Source: Rahnella bonaserana (GTDB taxonomy: Bacteria; Pseudomonadota; Gammaproteobacteria; Enterobacterales; Enterobacteriaceae). From it: DNA of 64,000 nt. The stretch covers positions 62,001-126,000 of the forward strand of contig NZ_JAFMOW010000065.1 in NCBI RefSeq assembly GCF_019049675.1, given 5' to 3'. The position numbers and the translations under genes are program-made. The notes under the pieces are model-generated. The model was given only the letters and a program-made list of their open reading frames with translations. It did no database searches and was not told where the DNA came from. Every line of letters starts with the position of its first letter. The stretch's first letter is position 1. Shown here piece after piece: positions 45,234 to 57,235 of the stretch.

Positions 45234-46399
45234 TATTTCCCCTCCACTGCCGCGACAACTTGTTGAGCCGCATTCGTCAGGCTGGTCGCTGCAATGATGT
45301 TCAAACCGCTGTCTGCCAGTTTTTTGGCACCCAGCTCTGCATTGTTACCTTCAAGACGTACCACAACCGGTACGCTGACGCCCACTTCTTCCACCGCACC
45401 GATGATACCGTCGGCGATCAGGTCGCAACGTACGATACCGCCGAAGATGTTTACGAAGACGGCTTTCACTTTTTCATCAGAAAGGATGATTTTGAAGGCT
45501 TCGGTCACGCGTTCTTTGGTTGCACCACCGCCAACATCCAGGAAGTTAGCCGGTTCGCCGCCGTGCAGTTTCACGATGTCCATGGTACCCATTGCCAGAC
45601 CGGCACCGTTCACCATGCAACCGATGTTGCCGTCGAGCGCAACGTAGTTCAGTTCCCACTGCGCAGCCTGAGATTCACGGGCATCTTCCTGGCTGTAATC
45701 GCGCATTTCACGCAATTCTGGCTGACGGAACAAGGCATTACCGTCTGCACCCAGTTTGCCGTCGAGGCAGATCAGGTCGCCTGCGGTGGTCACCACCAGC
45801 GGGTTGATTTCGATCAGCGCCAGATCGCGCTCAAGGAAGATGTTCGCCAGACCCATGAAGATCTTAGTGAACTGCTGAACCTGCTTACCGGTCAGACCCA
45901 GTTTGAAAGCCAGTTCGCGACCCTGATAAGGCTGCGGACCTGCCAGCGGATCCAGAGCTACTTTATGGATCAGATGTGGCGTTTCTTCTGCCACTTTCTC
46001 AATTTCCACGCCGCCTTCTGTAGACGCCATGAACACCACACGACGGGAGCTGCGATCCACTACCGCACCGAGGTACAGTTCCTGATCGATATCCGTTGCT
46101 GCTTCAACCAGGATCTGGTTAACAGGCTGACCGCTGGCGTCTGTCTGGTAAGTGACCAGACGTTTACCCAGCCAGTGCTCAGCAAAAGCGCGAATTTCTT
46201 CTTTGCTTTTAACCACTTTCACGCCGCCCGCTTTACCGCGGCCACCGGCATGAACCTGACATTTCACCACCCACGGACCCGCACCGATTTTCGATGCAGC
46301 CTCTTCCGCTTCACGCGGGGTGGAACAGGCGAAGCCTGATGGTGCTGGCAGGCCGTAGCGCAGGAACAGCTGTTTCGCCTGATACTCGTGTAAATTCAT
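45233..46399 (-). CDS. sucC: Succinyl-CoA synthetase beta subunit
   Basis: ATP-grasp subunit that supplies nucleotide binding; 388 residues. [20 protein letters not shown] opens the ATP-grasp domain, [16 protein letters not shown] carries the nucleotide loop, and [18 protein letters not shown] the CoA-ligase domain. It lies 100 bases after sucB. Confidence 0.97.
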   Translation of the reverse strand: MNLHEYQAKQLFLRYGLPAPSGFACSTPREAEEAASKIGAGPWVVKCQVHAGGRGKAGGVKVVKSKEEIRAFAEHWLGKRLVTYQTDASGQPVNQILVEAATDIDQELYLGAVVDRSSRRVVFMASTEGGVEIEKVAEETPHLIHKVALDPLAGPQPYQGRELAFKLGLTGKQVQQFTKIFMGLANIFLERDLALIEINPLVVTTAGDLICLDGKLGADGNALFRQPELREMRDYSQEDARESQAAQWELNYVALDGNIGCMVNGAGLAMGTMDIVKLHGGEPANFLDVGGGATKERVTEAFKIILSDEKVKAVFVNIFGGIVRCDLIADGIIGAVEEVGVSVPVVVRLEGNNAELGAKKLADSGLNIIAATSLTNAAQQVVAAVEGK

Positions 46400-46499
46400 G
46401 ATGTTCTATCCATTCTTATTCGGTAAGTAGGAAGGCTTATCAGGGCACAGCGAGCTGTGCCGCAGATTTTTCGATCTCTAATCTTTCGCTGTGCCGGGA

Positions 46500-47726
46500 C
46501 TAGACGTCCAGCAGCAGACGAGCCGGATCTTCCAGCATTTCTTTGATGGTCACCAGGAAGCCGACCGATTCACGGCCGTCCACCAGACGGTGATCGTAGG
46601 ACAGTGCCAGATACATCATTGGCAAAATCACTACCTGACCATTAACCGCCATAGGACGATCTTTAATGGCATGCATGCCGAGGATCGCACTCTGTGGTGG
46701 GTTGATGATTGGCGTGGACATCAGGGAGCCGAAGACGCCGCCGTTGGTCACCGTAAAGTTACCGCCGGTCAGTTCTTCCACTTTCAGTTTGCCGTCACGA
46801 CCTTTAATCGCCAGCTCTTTGATTTGCTTCTCGATATCAGCCATGCCCAGGGTATCTACGTCACGCAGGACTGGCGTAACCAGACCACGTGGCGTTGATA
46901 CAGCGATGCTGACATCGAAATAGTTGTGGTAAACCACATCATCGCCATCAATAGAAGCGTTCACTTCCGGATAGCGTTTCAGCGCTTCAACCACAGCTTT
47001 CAGATAGAAAGACATGAAGCCCAGACGCACGCCGTGACGTTTTTCGAAACCATCACCGTACTGCTTACGCAGATCCATGATTGGCTTCATATTGATTTCG
47101 TTGAAGGTGGTCAGCATCGCAGTGCTGTTCTTCGCTTCAAGCAGACGCTCGGCAACACGCTTACGCAGACGGGTCATAGGAACACGTTTTTCGCTACGTG
47201 AACCCAGAGCAGGCGCGGCGCTGGCGGCCGGAGCTGCGGCTGGCGCGGCTGCCGGTTTGGCGTCTTTGGCTTTCGCCAGGTGCTGTTCGATATCTTCACG
47301 GGTCAGACGACCGCCGACACCGCTGCCTTTAATGGCGCTGGCATCCAGAGAATGTTCAGCAATCAGGCGGCGGATAGCCGGGCTGAGTGCGTCATTGTTC
47401 TCTTCTTCCAGTGCTGCCGTGTGGCGTGCCGCAGGAGTCGCTTCTTTTTCGGAGCTTTTCTCAGTGCTTGGCTTACCGGAGCTGTTGCCAGGACGGATAC
47501 GCGCCAGAATCTGACGGGAAATCACGGTGGCGCCTTCGTCTTCGATGATGCTGTCCAGAATACCGGCTTCACTTGCCGGGACTTCCAGAACCACTTTATC
47601 GGTTTCAATTTCTACCAGTACATCGTCACGCTCAACACTGTCGCCCGGTTTTTTGTGCCAGGTGGCAACCGTCGCATCCGCAACGGATTCAGGAAGGTCA
47701 GGGACCAGAATATCTACGCTACTCAT
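46500..47726 (-). CDS. sucB: 2-oxoglutarate dehydrogenase E2 (dihydrolipoyl succinyltransferase)
   Basis: Core of the 2-oxoglutarate dehydrogenase complex, 408 residues. A lipoyl domain (Lys in [18 protein letters not shown], about residue 44) is followed by a linker, the E1/E3-binding domain ([20 protein letters not shown]), an Ala/Pro linker and the catalytic domain ending with [17 protein letters not shown], which holds the active His and Asp. It lies 45 bases after sucA. Confidence 0.97.
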   Translation of the reverse strand: MSSVDILVPDLPESVADATVATWHKKPGDSVERDDVLVEIETDKVVLEVPASEAGILDSIIEDEGATVISRQILARIRPGNSSGKPSTEKSSEKEATPAARHTAALEEENNDALSPAIRRLIAEHSLDASAIKGSGVGGRLTREDIEQHLAKAKDAKPAAAPAAAPAASAAPALGSRSEKRVPMTRLRKRVAERLLEAKNSTAMLTTFNEINMKPIMDLRKQYGDGFEKRHGVRLGFMSFYLKAVVEALKRYPEVNASIDGDDVVYHNYFDVSIAVSTPRGLVTPVLRDVDTLGMADIEKQIKELAIKGRDGKLKVEELTGGNFTVTNGGVFGSLMSTPIINPPQSAILGMHAIKDRPMAVNGQVVILPMMYLALSYDHRLVDGRESVGFLVTIKEMLEDPARLLLDV

Positions 47727-47771
47727 TATAAATCCTTCTTATGTTCCATAGTGTTAACTCACGCCAACGCG

Positions 47772-50579
47772 TTATTTAACGTTAAGCGCATCGTTAACCA
47801 GATCTTGCTGTTGCTTCTGGTGAACGGACATGTAGCCGACTGCCGGAGAGGCAGAGGCCGGGCGTCCTGCGTAACGTAAAGAAGCCCCGAAAGGAATCAC
47901 TTCACGGAAATTGTGCTGGCTGCAATACCACGCGCCCTGGTTCAGCGGCTCTTCCTGACACCAGACGAAATCATGAACGTGTGAGAATTTCTCAAGCACT
48001 TCCTGAATCGCTTTGTGCGGGAACGGGTAAAGCTGCTCGATGCGGACAATCGCCACATCGGTTTGCTCGTTTTTGCGACGTTGTTCCAGCAGGTCGTAGT
48101 AAACCTTACCGGAGCACATCACCACGCGCTTAACCTGTTTTGGATCCAGCTCGTCAATTTCACCAATCGCTGGCAGGAAGCTGCCGTCGGCCAGTTCTTC
48201 CAGCGTAGAAACCGCCAGAGGATGACGCAACAGTGACTTCGGTGACATCACGATCAGCGGACGGCGCATACCGCGCAGTGCCTGACGACGGATCATGTGG
48301 TAAACCTGCGCCGGGGTAGACGGGATACACACCTGCATGTTTTGCTCAGCGCAAAGTTGCAGATAACGCTCCAGACGCGCGGAGGAGTGCTCCGGCCCCT
48401 GCCCTTCGTAGCCGTGCGGCAGCAGCATAACCAGACCACACATGCGGCCCCATTTCTGTTCGCCGGAACTGATGAACTGGTCGATAACCACCTGCGCACC
48501 GTTGGCGAAGTCACCGAACTGCGCTTCCCAGATGGTCAGGGTGCGCGGTTCAGCTGTGGCATAACCGTATTCAAAGGCCAGTACCGCTTCTTCAGAAAGC
48601 ACGGAATCCCAGACGTTGAACTCGCCCTGGCTGTTATGAATATTCGCCAGCGGCACGTACACGGAACCGTTTTTCTGATTGTGGATAACCGCATGACGGT
48701 GGAAGAACGTCCCGCGACCGGTATCTTCACCGGACAGACGAATCGGAATGCCTTCGTCTACCAGCGTAGCGTACGCCAGATTTTCTGCGCCGCCCCAGTC
48801 GAATTTCTTATTACCTTCAGCCATCTCGTTACGATCGCCGTAAATCTTGGCAACGCGCGACTGCATTTCGATCGCATCCGGTACATGGCTGACGCGACGC
48901 GCCAGTTCCTGCAGACGTTTCAGCTCAACCTTATTCGGGTATGGCTCATCCCACTCGTGATTCAGATACGGTGACCAGGTGAAAGTGTGCATGTCATTCT
49001 GACGCCACTCTTCCACGACACATTCACCGGCATCCAGCGCATCACGGTACAGATTGACCATTTCCGTGGCATCTTCGAGGCTGGCAACATTCTGCTCAGT
49101 CAGGACATCAGCGTAGATCTTGCGTGGCGTCGGGTGTTTCTTGATCTTGGTGTACATCAGCGGCTGGGTTGCGCTAGGTTCGTCGGCCTCGTTATGGCCG
49201 TGGCGACGGTAGCAAACCAGGTCGATCATGACGTCACGTTTAAAGGTGTTACGGAAATCCAGTGCCAGACGGGTCACGAAAGCGACCGCTTCAGGATCAT
49301 CTGCATTGACGTGGAAAATCGGTGCCTGCACCATTTTCGCGATATCAGTACAGTAATCGGTAGAACGCGCATCTTTTGGATTCGAGGTGGTGAAGCCCAC
49401 CTGGTTATTGATGACGATACGCACGGTACCGCCCACTTCATAACCGCGTGCCAGCGACATGTTCAGGGTTTCCTGAACCACACCCTGACCGGTAATTGCC
49501 GCGTCACCGTGGATGGTGATTGGCAGAACCATGTTGCTGCGCGCTTCGTCCAGACGGTCACGACGGGCACGAACAGAACCGATGACAACCGGGCTGACGA
49601 TTTCCAGGTGCGACGGGTTAAACGCCAGCGCCAGGTGAACCATACCGCCTTCGGTTTCCACATCAGACGAATAGCCCATGTGGTATTTCACGTCACCGGT
49701 ACCCAGGTGTTCTTTATGCTTACCGGAGAATTCGTCGAACAGGTCCTGAGGTTTTTTCCCCAGCACGTTGATCAGCACGTTCAGACGACCGCGGTGCGCC
49801 ATACCCAGCACCACTTCACGCGTTCCATTTTTGCCGGCATGACGGATCATGTCTTTGAGCATTGGAACCAGCGCATCGCCGCCTTCGAGAGAGAAACGTT
49901 TTGCACCCGGGAATTTCGCGCCCAGATAACGTTCCAGACCTTCAGCTGCGGTCAGTTCTTTCAGGAAGGTTTTCTTTTCATCATTGGTGAAATTCGCACG
50001 CCCGGCCACGGATTCGATACGCTGTTGGATCCAGCGTTTCTCTTCGGTGTTGGTGATGTGCATATATTCCGCACCAATGGATCCGCAATAGGTTTGCTTC
50101 AGGGCTTTATACAGCTCGCCGAGCTGCATGGTTTCCTTGCCAATGGCAAATGAACCGACGTTGAAGGTCTCCTGGAAATCAGCTTCTGTCAGATGATGGA
50201 ACGCAGGATCCAGATCAGGTACGTCGTCCAGTTTCCACAGGCCGAGGGGATCAAGGTTCGCGTTCTGATGGCCACGGAAGCGGAAGGCGTTGATTAACTG
50301 CAGCACCTTGACTTGCTTGGCATCCGTTTCCGGATCGCTGATGGAGGAGTTATAACGTGACGCGTCTTTCGCCAGGCGGCGGAAGTAGTCCCGTGTTTGA
50401 GAATGGAGTTGCTCTGGTTTCACACCCACTGTTGGTAGCTGTTTAAAAATTGAACGCCAGCTATCGTCAACGGAACCAGGATCGGTTAAGTAGTCTTCAT
50501 AGAGTTGTTCTATGTAAGACTGGTTTGCACCCGCCAGATAGGAGGAATCCAGCCAGGCCTTCATTGCGCCGTTCTGCAT
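47772..50579 (-). CDS. sucA: 2-oxoglutarate dehydrogenase E1
   Basis: Thiamine diphosphate-dependent decarboxylase of the complex; 935 residues, close to E. coli (933). The thiamine-binding region HGDAAITGQGVVQETLNMS and VGFTTSNPKDARSTDYCTD, and the FFHRHAVIHNQ active-site loop, are present. Together with sucB and an E3 encoded elsewhere it converts 2-oxoglutarate to succinyl-CoA. Confidence 0.97.
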   Translation of the reverse strand: MQNGAMKAWLDSSYLAGANQSYIEQLYEDYLTDPGSVDDSWRSIFKQLPTVGVKPEQLHSQTRDYFRRLAKDASRYNSSISDPETDAKQVKVLQLINAFRFRGHQNANLDPLGLWKLDDVPDLDPAFHHLTEADFQETFNVGSFAIGKETMQLGELYKALKQTYCGSIGAEYMHITNTEEKRWIQQRIESVAGRANFTNDEKKTFLKELTAAEGLERYLGAKFPGAKRFSLEGGDALVPMLKDMIRHAGKNGTREVVLGMAHRGRLNVLINVLGKKPQDLFDEFSGKHKEHLGTGDVKYHMGYSSDVETEGGMVHLALAFNPSHLEIVSPVVIGSVRARRDRLDEARSNMVLPITIHGDAAITGQGVVQETLNMSLARGYEVGGTVRIVINNQVGFTTSNPKDARSTDYCTDIAKMVQAPIFHVNADDPEAVAFVTRLALDFRNTFKRDVMIDLVCYRRHGHNEADEPSATQPLMYTKIKKHPTPRKIYADVLTEQNVASLEDATEMVNLYRDALDAGECVVEEWRQNDMHTFTWSPYLNHEWDEPYPNKVELKRLQELARRVSHVPDAIEMQSRVAKIYGDRNEMAEGNKKFDWGGAENLAYATLVDEGIPIRLSGEDTGRGTFFHRHAVIHNQKNGSVYVPLANIHNSQGEFNVWDSVLSEEAVLAFEYGYATAEPRTLTIWEAQFGDFANGAQVVIDQFISSGEQKWGRMCGLVMLLPHGYEGQGPEHSSARLERYLQLCAEQNMQVCIPSTPAQVYHMIRRQALRGMRRPLIVMSPKSLLRHPLAVSTLEELADGSFLPAIGEIDELDPKQVKRVVMCSGKVYYDLLEQRRKNEQTDVAIVRIEQLYPFPHKAIQEVLEKFSHVHDFVWCQEEPLNQGAWYCSQHNFREVIPFGASLRYAGRPASASPAVGYMSVHQKQQQDLVNDALNVK

Positions 50580-50983
50580 CGTGATCCCTTAAGCTTTGAA
50601 GCTTTAGTTTTCGCCGTGGTTAATAATATTGACCGTGATACACCGCGGTAAAACGGTTTTCCTTACTAAAACAGTTCGCTGGTTGAGCGTTTGGCTCTTC
50701 AAGGAACCTTCAGAAATCCGCCAGATGCATGACTGATTTTTGAAGTTGCCCTGCTTTTTATTCTCTGCTCCTTACTGCTCCTTTATCCCCTCATTTTGAC
50801 CCGGCTATCTTACTCCAGTCAGGCGCAACTTTGTTGCACTTGTTGCTACTTTGTTATTAAAAAATTACTTATTTGCTATCGTCGCCTCAGTTAACGCATT
50901 TGTAACTAAAGAAAGTGCAAAACCGGGGGTAACTAAATAACAGCGGGAACCTGAGTTCCCGCTGGTTGCGTCACCTACACCAC
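50580..50983. promoter_or_regulatory. sdhB-sucA intergenic region with a hairpin
   Basis: A 404-base gap without a gene. A perfect 9-base stem AGCGGGAAC/GTTCCCGCT at 50942-50963 follows the sdhB stop (minus sense), with only a weak T tail, so partial termination with read-through into sucABCD is likely. In E. coli sucA also has its own weak promoter here. Confidence 0.6.
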
Positions 50984-51700
50984 TCAGGCACCACGCTGTA
51001 GAAGCATGGATTTGATATGGCCGATCGCCTTGGTCGGGTTCAGCCCTTTAGGACACACACTCACACAGTTCATGATGCTGTGGCAGCGGAATACGCTGAA
51101 AGCATCGTTCAGATCGTCAAGGCGCGATTGTGTTTCGGTATCGCGACTGTCGATCAGGAAGCGGTAAGCGGCCAGAAGGCCTGCCGGACCGACAAATTTG
51201 TCCGGATTCCACCAGAACGAAGGACAGGATGTTGAGCAGCAGGCACAGAGAATACATTCGTACAATCCGTCCAGCTTTTCACGGTCATCCGGCATCTGTA
51301 AATGTTCGCGCGCCGGAGGATTTTTCCCATCATTCAACAGGTAAGGTTTAATCTTCTCATACTGCTTATAGAATTGTCCCATGTCCACAACAAGGTCACG
51401 CACAACGGGTAACCCCGGCAACGGACGGATAACAATTTTCTTGCTGCCGTTACGCAACGTCGATACCGGCGTGATACACGCCAGACCATTTTTACCGTTC
51501 ATGTTCACGCCATCTGAGCCACAAACACCTTCACGGCATGAGCGGCGGAAGGCCAGCGTCGGATCCTGTTCTTTCAGCAAAATCAGCGCGTCGAGCAACA
51601 TCATGTCGCGCCCTTCTTTCGCTTCCAGCACATAATCTTTCATGTACGGAACGTCATCGACGTCCGGGTTGTAGCGATAAATCGAAAATTCAATTTTCAT
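50984..51700 (-). CDS. sdhB: Succinate dehydrogenase iron-sulfur subunit
   Basis: Electron-transfer subunit of complex II, 238 residues. The [2Fe-2S] ligands are in CREGVCGSDGVNMNG; the [4Fe-4S] and [3Fe-4S] ligands are in CILCACCSTSCPSFWW and CHSIMNCVSVCPKGLNP. It passes electrons from SdhA to ubiquinone at SdhCD. Confidence 0.97.
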   Translation of the reverse strand: MKIEFSIYRYNPDVDDVPYMKDYVLEAKEGRDMMLLDALILLKEQDPTLAFRRSCREGVCGSDGVNMNGKNGLACITPVSTLRNGSKKIVIRPLPGLPVVRDLVVDMGQFYKQYEKIKPYLLNDGKNPPAREHLQMPDDREKLDGLYECILCACCSTSCPSFWWNPDKFVGPAGLLAAYRFLIDSRDTETQSRLDDLNDAFSVFRCHSIMNCVSVCPKGLNPTKAIGHIKSMLLQRGA

Positions 51701-51719
51701 AATCTGTCTCCGCTCCGCC

Positions 51720-53486
51720 CTAGTAAGTACGCGCTTTCGGCGGGAACGCCGCGCGAAGCTTAGGCTGCATGTTCACCTCACGGCGGGTCATGCTTTCTGT
51801 TTCCGGCTGATACAGCGTATGGCACAACCAGTTCGCATCATCACGCTCAGGGAAGTCGAAGCGGCTGTGTGCGCCACGGCTTTCGGTGCGGTAGTTTGCA
51901 GAGACGGCAGTAGAGAACGCAGTTTCCATCAGGTTATCCAGCTCCAGACACTCGACGCGCTGAGTGTTGAATTCTGAAGAAGTATCATCCAGACGCGCTG
52001 ATTTCAGACGCTCGCGGATCACTTTCAGTTCTTCCAGACCTTTCGCCATCGCATCACCTTCACGGAAGACCGAGAAGTTGTTCTGCATGCACGATTGCAG
52101 GTCTTTACGGATTGCCACCGGATCTTCACCTGAACGGGTGTTGTTCCAGCGGTTCAGACGTTCCAGAGACACATCGATATCATCCTGAGACGCATCGCGG
52201 CTTTCGCCCTGTTCGGTGATGGATTCCTGCAGATGCATACCCGCTGCACGACCAAACACCACCAGATCCAGCAGCGAGTTACCGCCCAGACGGTTAGCGC
52301 CATGAACCGATACGCAGGCGATTTCACCTACAGCGAACAGACCCGGGATCACTTCATCCTGACCTTGTGCATTCACACGCAGCGCCTGACCGGTCACTTT
52401 GGTCGGAATACCGCCCATCATATAGTGGCAGGTTGGGATCACAGGAATCGGCTCTTTCACCGGATCGACGTGCGCAAAGGTACGGGACAGTTCAAGGATA
52501 CCCGGCAGGCGGGATTCCAGAACGTCTTTACCCAGATGATCAAGTTTCAGTTTGGCGTGCGGGCCCCACGGACCTTCACAGCCACGGCCTTCACGGATTT
52601 CGATCATAATGGAACGCGCCACCACGTCACGACCCGCCAGGTCTTTCGCATTCGGCGCATAACGTTCCATGAAACGCTCGCCGTCTTTATTAAGCAGATA
52701 ACCGCCTTCACCGCGACAGCCTTCTGTCACCAGAACCCCGGCACCGGCGATACCGGTCGGGTGGAACTGCCACATTTCCATATCCTGCACCGGCACGCCG
52801 GCACGCAGCGCCATGCCGACACCGTCACCGGTATTAATGTGGGCGTTAGTGGTGGACTGATAAATTCGGCCTGCACCGCCGGTTGCCAGCACGGTCGCTT
52901 TGGCTTTGAAGTACACCACTTCACCGGTTTCGATACAGATAGCCGTACAACCGACGATCGCGCCGTCCTGGTTTTTCACTAAATCCAGTGAATACCATTC
53001 AGAGAAAATCGTGGTGCCGTTTTTCAGGTTTTGCTGGTACAGCGTGTGCAGCAAGGCGTGACCAGTACGGTCCGCGGCTGCCGCAGTACGTGCCGCCTGC
53101 TCGCCGCCGAAGTTCTTCGACTGACCGCCAAACGGACGCTGATAAATACGACCGTCTTCAAGACGGGAGAAAGGCAGCCCCATGTGTTCCAGTTCCAGAA
53201 TCGCTTCCGGGCCGGTTTTACACATATATTCAATGGCGTCCTGGTCACCGATATAGTCGGAACCTTTTACGGTGTCGTACATGTGCCATTCCCAGTCATC
53301 CTCATGGGTGTTACCCAGCGCGACGGTGATACCGCCCTGCGCTGACACCGTATGGGAGCGGGTCGGGAAGACTTTTGAAATCAGGGCGCAAGACAGCCCC
53401 ATTTGTGAAATCTGTAATGCGGCACGCATACCGGCGCCACCTGCACCGATAACGACAGCATCAAACTCTCTGACTGGCAGATTCAT
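51720..53486 (-). CDS. sdhA: Succinate dehydrogenase flavoprotein subunit
   Basis: Oxidises succinate to fumarate with covalently bound FAD; 588 residues. The FAD loop is [15 protein letters not shown], the flavinylated His is in [14 protein letters not shown], and the active-site regions are [20 protein letters not shown] and [12 protein letters not shown]. It lies 19 bases before sdhB. Confidence 0.97.
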   Translation of the reverse strand: MNLPVREFDAVVIGAGGAGMRAALQISQMGLSCALISKVFPTRSHTVSAQGGITVALGNTHEDDWEWHMYDTVKGSDYIGDQDAIEYMCKTGPEAILELEHMGLPFSRLEDGRIYQRPFGGQSKNFGGEQAARTAAAADRTGHALLHTLYQQNLKNGTTIFSEWYSLDLVKNQDGAIVGCTAICIETGEVVYFKAKATVLATGGAGRIYQSTTNAHINTGDGVGMALRAGVPVQDMEMWQFHPTGIAGAGVLVTEGCRGEGGYLLNKDGERFMERYAPNAKDLAGRDVVARSIMIEIREGRGCEGPWGPHAKLKLDHLGKDVLESRLPGILELSRTFAHVDPVKEPIPVIPTCHYMMGGIPTKVTGQALRVNAQGQDEVIPGLFAVGEIACVSVHGANRLGGNSLLDLVVFGRAAGMHLQESITEQGESRDASQDDIDVSLERLNRWNNTRSGEDPVAIRKDLQSCMQNNFSVFREGDAMAKGLEELKVIRERLKSARLDDTSSEFNTQRVECLELDNLMETAFSTAVSANYRTESRGAHSRFDFPERDDANWLCHTLYQPETESMTRREVNMQPKLRAAFPPKARTY

Positions 53487-53489
53487 TTA

Positions 53490-53837
53490 CTACGCTCCCC
53501 AAACAACAATTGTTCCGTAAAGTAGGTAAACCACTAAGGTCACGACGATGGCCAGTTGCAGCACAAGCCGGACAGCCAGCGGTTTCACATAGTCCGTTAA
53601 CACCTGCCACATGCCGATCCACGCGTGGATCAGAATCGACAGCAGCGCCAGCAGTGTGAATACTTTGGTGATGGAGGAAGAGAAGAAGCCATGCCAGACA
53701 TCAAATGTCAGTTCCTGAGCCAGAACCACGAAGCCCAGAATATAGAGGATGTACAGGGTGAGGATAATTGCGGAAGCACGCAGTAACAGCCAGTCGTGCA
53801 CACCATTGCGCCCTAACGCAGAAACGTTGCTTACCAT
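53490..53837 (-). CDS. sdhD: Succinate dehydrogenase membrane anchor SdhD
   Basis: A 115-residue anchor subunit with three membrane helices that helps bind haem b and ubiquinone. It begins [20 protein letters not shown]; the haem ligand His is in [23 protein letters not shown] 53837 overlaps the sdhC end by seven bases; the frame upstream is sdhC in another frame. Confidence 0.95.
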   Translation of the reverse strand: MVSNVSALGRNGVHDWLLLRASAIILTLYILYILGFVVLAQELTFDVWHGFFSSSITKVFTLLALLSILIHAWIGMWQVLTDYVKPLAVRLVLQLAIVVTLVVYLLYGTIVVWGA

Positions 53838-54220
53838 ACGAGGACTCCAGCCAGAATTGACAGCACGACGGTCAGACCGATTGCCACCTGGGCAGAACGG
53901 GTACCGGCAGCCAAACTCTCTTCGATATAGCCAAAATCCATCAGCAAATGGCGGATGCCACCGCAAACGTGATAGGCCAGCGCAGTGAGTATTCCCCAAA
54001 AGATGAATTTGACGAAGAAGCTATTCATGATGGCGGCAGCATGTGCAAACCCTTCATGAGAAGAGAGAGACAGGCCTAACAGCCAGAGGAGGATACCGAC
54101 GGCGACGAAGGTAATTACGCCAGAGACTCGGTGTAAGATGGACGCTATCGCAGTAACAGGAAACCGGATCGTTTGCAGATCCAGATTGACAGGTCTTTGT
54201 TTTTTCACGGTTTTGCCCAC
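53831..54220 (-). CDS. sdhC: Succinate dehydrogenase cytochrome b556 subunit SdhC
   Basis: A 129-residue anchor subunit, first gene of sdhCDAB. It has [20 protein letters not shown], the quinone-site Ser and Arg in [10 protein letters not shown], and the haem ligand His in [18 protein letters not shown]. The start is GTG at 54220, in the same place as the E. coli start relative to [11 protein letters not shown]. Confidence 0.94.
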   Translation of the reverse strand: MGKTVKKQRPVNLDLQTIRFPVTAIASILHRVSGVITFVAVGILLWLLGLSLSSHEGFAHAAAIMNSFFVKFIFWGILTALAYHVCGGIRHLLMDFGYIEESLAAGTRSAQVAIGLTVVLSILAGVLVW

Positions 54221-55093
54221 ACAGCTCTTATTATTTTCCCTCCGGCCCGGAGCAGTATGTCAGACAGCACCCTTTCCTTCGTTCTTGTCGCTGTGGGTGC
54301 GTTGGCTGCGCGCGCTCACCCTAATCACTGACCTATGTCAGCTCATAGGGATTCGGTTGCTTGCCGTCTTCCCACAACACCAATAACTTTGGAAAGCTGA
54401 GCTAAAAGCTCATCAGTTTTCGCGCTCAAAGGACGACATCCAGTGTGCTTAAAAGGCGCGATAAACGTATTTTCGTAGCCGTAACGTAAAGGGCGAAGAA
54501 AATGATGCTGGGTGCTCCTACTTCGGATTGTCCGGAGACCTTGTAGGAGTATAGGTTGATCACATTCTTATTACAATTGCCCTACAAATGCTTTATTCAC
54601 ATTTCTCTGAAACAGTGAGTTAGCTCCCACTTTTCATAAAAGACACAAAATAAATTATCTGGTTTGACAATTGATCAACATTTCCATTACAAATGAGCTA
54701 TCTCTGTAAGACTGTGATACTGAGCACATACCGGCTTTCGCCTGACGCACCAAAATGGTGAAAGTTTCTGAAGAATCAGTGGATCACACAATCGCAAATA
54801 CGGGTCTTCCCTGATGGCTCAAGTTATGCAAAAGTGGTGATTGTGTAAATCCTCATGCTTCTCACAGGTACTGAGTGACAGAACAGTAATGATTTACCGA
54901 ATCTTTAACAACGATGAAACGCCGCTTGTTTGTCACAGAGCAGTCTGAGACTGCAATTCGACTCAGCTCTACGTTCCCTTTTTCGTTCGATCGAAGAGCT
55001 AAGGCTGACAATAATAATGACCTTACAAGGCGTCGCTTCCAGGCATTTCTGTTGTTAGGGATTTTTAAAAATAAGGCGCTAAGGAGACTGTAA
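54221..55093. promoter_or_regulatory. Divergent sdhC-gltA control region
   Basis: An 873-base AT-rich gap without a gene, as in E. coli where both promoters are controlled by CRP and ArcA. TGTGATACTGAGCACA at 54713-54728 is a near-consensus CRP site. GCTAAGGAGACTGTAA before ATG 55094 is the gltA ribosome site. Confidence 0.6.
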
Positions 55094-56377
55094 ATGGCTG
55101 ATAAGAAAGCGACACTTACCCTACAAGGTCACGACCCGATCGAACTAAACGTGCTATCCGGCACGCTGGGCCAGGATGAAATTGATATCCGCCCGTTAGG
55201 CGCGAAAGGTTTTTTCACCTATGACCCCGGTTTTACGTCTACCGCATCTTGCGAATCTAAAATCACCTTTATCGACGGTGATGAAGGGATCCTGTTGCAT
55301 CGCGGCTTCCCGATTGATCAACTCGCGCAAGAATCTACTTTCCTGGAAGTAAGCTATCTGCTGCTTAATGGCGAAACCCCGACGCCGGAACAGTATGAAG
55401 AATTCAAAACCAATGTGACCCGTCACACGATGGTGCACGAACAAATCACCCGCCTTTTCCACGGTTTCCGTCGTGACTCTCACCCGATGGCTGTGCTGTG
55501 TGGTGTGACCGGCGCGCTGGCCGCGTTTTATCACGACTCGATTGACGTCGAAAATGAACGTCACCGTGAAATCGCCGCTTACCGCCTGCTGTCCAAAATG
55601 CCGACCGTGGCGGCCATGTGTTACAAATATTCCATCGGCCAGCCGTTTGTTTATCCGCGCAACGACCTGTCGTACGCCGGTAACTTCCTGCACATGATGT
55701 TCTCCACACCGTGTGAGGAATACAAAGTAAACCCGATCCTGGAACGCGCGATGGATCGCATTCTGATCCTGCACGCTGACCACGAGCAAAACGCCTCGAC
55801 GTCTACCGTGCGTACCGCGGGTTCTTCAGGCGCTAACCCGTTTGCCTGTATCGCTGCGGGCATCGCGTCCCTGTGGGGACCGGCTCACGGCGGTGCCAAT
55901 GAAGCTGCACTGAAAATGCTGGAAGAGATCAGCAGCGTTGATCACATTCCGGAATTCGTTAAGCGTGCGAAAGACAAAAATGATTCCTTCCGCCTGATGG
56001 GCTTTGGTCACCGTGTTTATAAAAACTATGACCCGCGCGCTACCGTCATGCGTGAAACCTGTCATGAAGTGCTGAAAGAGCTGGATCTGAAAGACAACCT
56101 GCTGGAAGTGGCGATGGAACTTGAGCACATTGCCCTCAACGACCCGTACTTCATCGAGAAGAAACTGTACCCGAACGTCGATTTCTACTCCGGCATCATC
56201 CTGAAAGCGATGGGTATTCCGTCTTCCATGTTTACCGTTATCTTCGCGATGGCGCGTACGGTTGGCTGGATTGCTCACTGGAGCGAAATGCATCAGGAAG
56301 GCATCAAAATCGCCCGTCCTCGCCAGCTGTATACCGGCTACGACAAACGCGATTTCCATTCTCAGCTGAAAAAATAA
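55094..56377 (+). CDS. gltA: Citrate synthase (type II, NADH-sensitive)
   Basis: Condenses acetyl-CoA and oxaloacetate; 427 residues as in E. coli. Active-site regions are [14 protein letters not shown] (about residue 226), [15 protein letters not shown] (His 264 region) and [14 protein letters not shown] (His 305 region and later Asp). Divergent from sdhCDAB. Confidence 0.97.
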   Translation: MADKKATLTLQGHDPIELNVLSGTLGQDEIDIRPLGAKGFFTYDPGFTSTASCESKITFIDGDEGILLHRGFPIDQLAQESTFLEVSYLLLNGETPTPEQYEEFKTNVTRHTMVHEQITRLFHGFRRDSHPMAVLCGVTGALAAFYHDSIDVENERHREIAAYRLLSKMPTVAAMCYKYSIGQPFVYPRNDLSYAGNFLHMMFSTPCEEYKVNPILERAMDRILILHADHEQNASTSTVRTAGSSGANPFACIAAGIASLWGPAHGGANEAALKMLEEISSVDHIPEFVKRAKDKNDSFRLMGFGHRVYKNYDPRATVMRETCHEVLKELDLKDNLLEVAMELEHIALNDPYFIEKKLYPNVDFYSGIILKAMGIPSSMFTVIFAMARTVGWIAHWSEMHQEGIKIARPRQLYTGYDKRDFHSQLKK

Positions 56378-56398
56378 TATTGATTGTTCAGACTGACA

Positions 56399-56424
56399 AA
56401 AAGGCTCCTCCGGGAGCCTTTTTC
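56399..56424 (+). terminator. Rho-independent terminator of gltA
   Basis: AAGGCTCC-TCCG-GGAGCCTT followed by TTT. Confidence 0.9.
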
Positions 56425-56440
56425 ATTGCTGACATATCAC

Positions 56441-57235
56441 TCAGACCTGACACACCGGACACCAGAAAAACGGTCGCGATGACACACTGGTTTTTGCGAT
56501 CGGATCACCGCAACGCTCACAAGGCTGCCCTGTCCTGCCAAACACTTTGAAACGGAACAGCGCGCCATGATGCACATTTTCATCCATCGTGCCGCGTGTG
56601 GCATAAGATAACCGCGCAACAGACAAACAGGCATCCGCCAGCGCATCCAGTTCCGCTTCGCTCAGTTCTTTCGGTTTATGATCCGGCAGCAGTTTCGCCA
56701 GCCAGAGAATTTCTGCCCGCAGATAATTTCCCAGCCCTGCCAGAAAAGCCTGATCCAGCAACATTCCGCCTAGCTGCCGGTTGCAGAATTTGGGTGAAAG
56801 TAACCGCTCACGCACCTGTGCGACCGTCAACCTCTCATCAAGAACGTCGGGGCCGATACGTTGCAGGAACGGATGATTCTCGATTTCCGCCGTATCGTAA
56901 ATACTGATTTCGGAGGCGCTGTACAGCAGGATCGCAGCTTCAGTGGTTTCCAGCCTGACCCGCAGGGATCGCCTGGTTTCCTTCGCCACTTCACCGGCGT
57001 TTACCACCCGCCAGACACCGTAAAGCTGGTTGTGACTGTAAAGCGTCAGCCCGTTGGAAAAGTGCGTCAGCAGCGCTTTGCCGCGCGTTTCAATCGCGGT
57101 GATTTTGGTCCCACGTAACGCGGACTGATAAGGCTTTAATGACGGAAACGCAAACCAGACATCCGTGAGGGGCTTATTAACAACCGCCGCCGCCAGCAAA
57201 TCGGCGGCACGGCGGATTTCAGGACCTTCAGGCAT
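56441..57235 (-). CDS. nei: Endonuclease VIII
   Basis: DNA glycosylase and AP lyase for oxidised pyrimidines; 264 residues. The catalytic N-terminal Pro-Glu is in [14 protein letters not shown], the helix-two-turns-helix region includes [16 protein letters not shown], and a C-terminal zinc finger has four Cys (CERCGDP and WCPVCQV). The start overlaps the pcp stop by one base. Last gene of the pxpBCA-pcp-nei unit. Confidence 0.96.
   Translation of the reverse strand: MPEGPEIRRAADLLAAAVVNKPLTDVWFAFPSLKPYQSALRGTKITAIETRGKALLTHFSNGLTLYSHNQLYGVWRVVNAGEVAKETRRSLRVRLETTEAAILLYSASEISIYDTAEIENHPFLQRIGPDVLDERLTVAQVRERLLSPKFCNRQLGGMLLDQAFLAGLGNYLRAEILWLAKLLPDHKPKELSEAELDALADACLSVARLSYATRGTMDENVHHGALFRFKVFGRTGQPCERCGDPIAKTSVSSRPFFWCPVCQV

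Noticed and set aside
45260-46339. 359-residue frame opposite sucC
   Set aside because: Antisense shadow of a strongly biased, highly expressed gene; composition is not protein-like and sucC is certain.
48987-50153. 388-residue frame opposite sucA
   Set aside because: Same reason: antisense of sucA, no ribosome site or recognisable domain.
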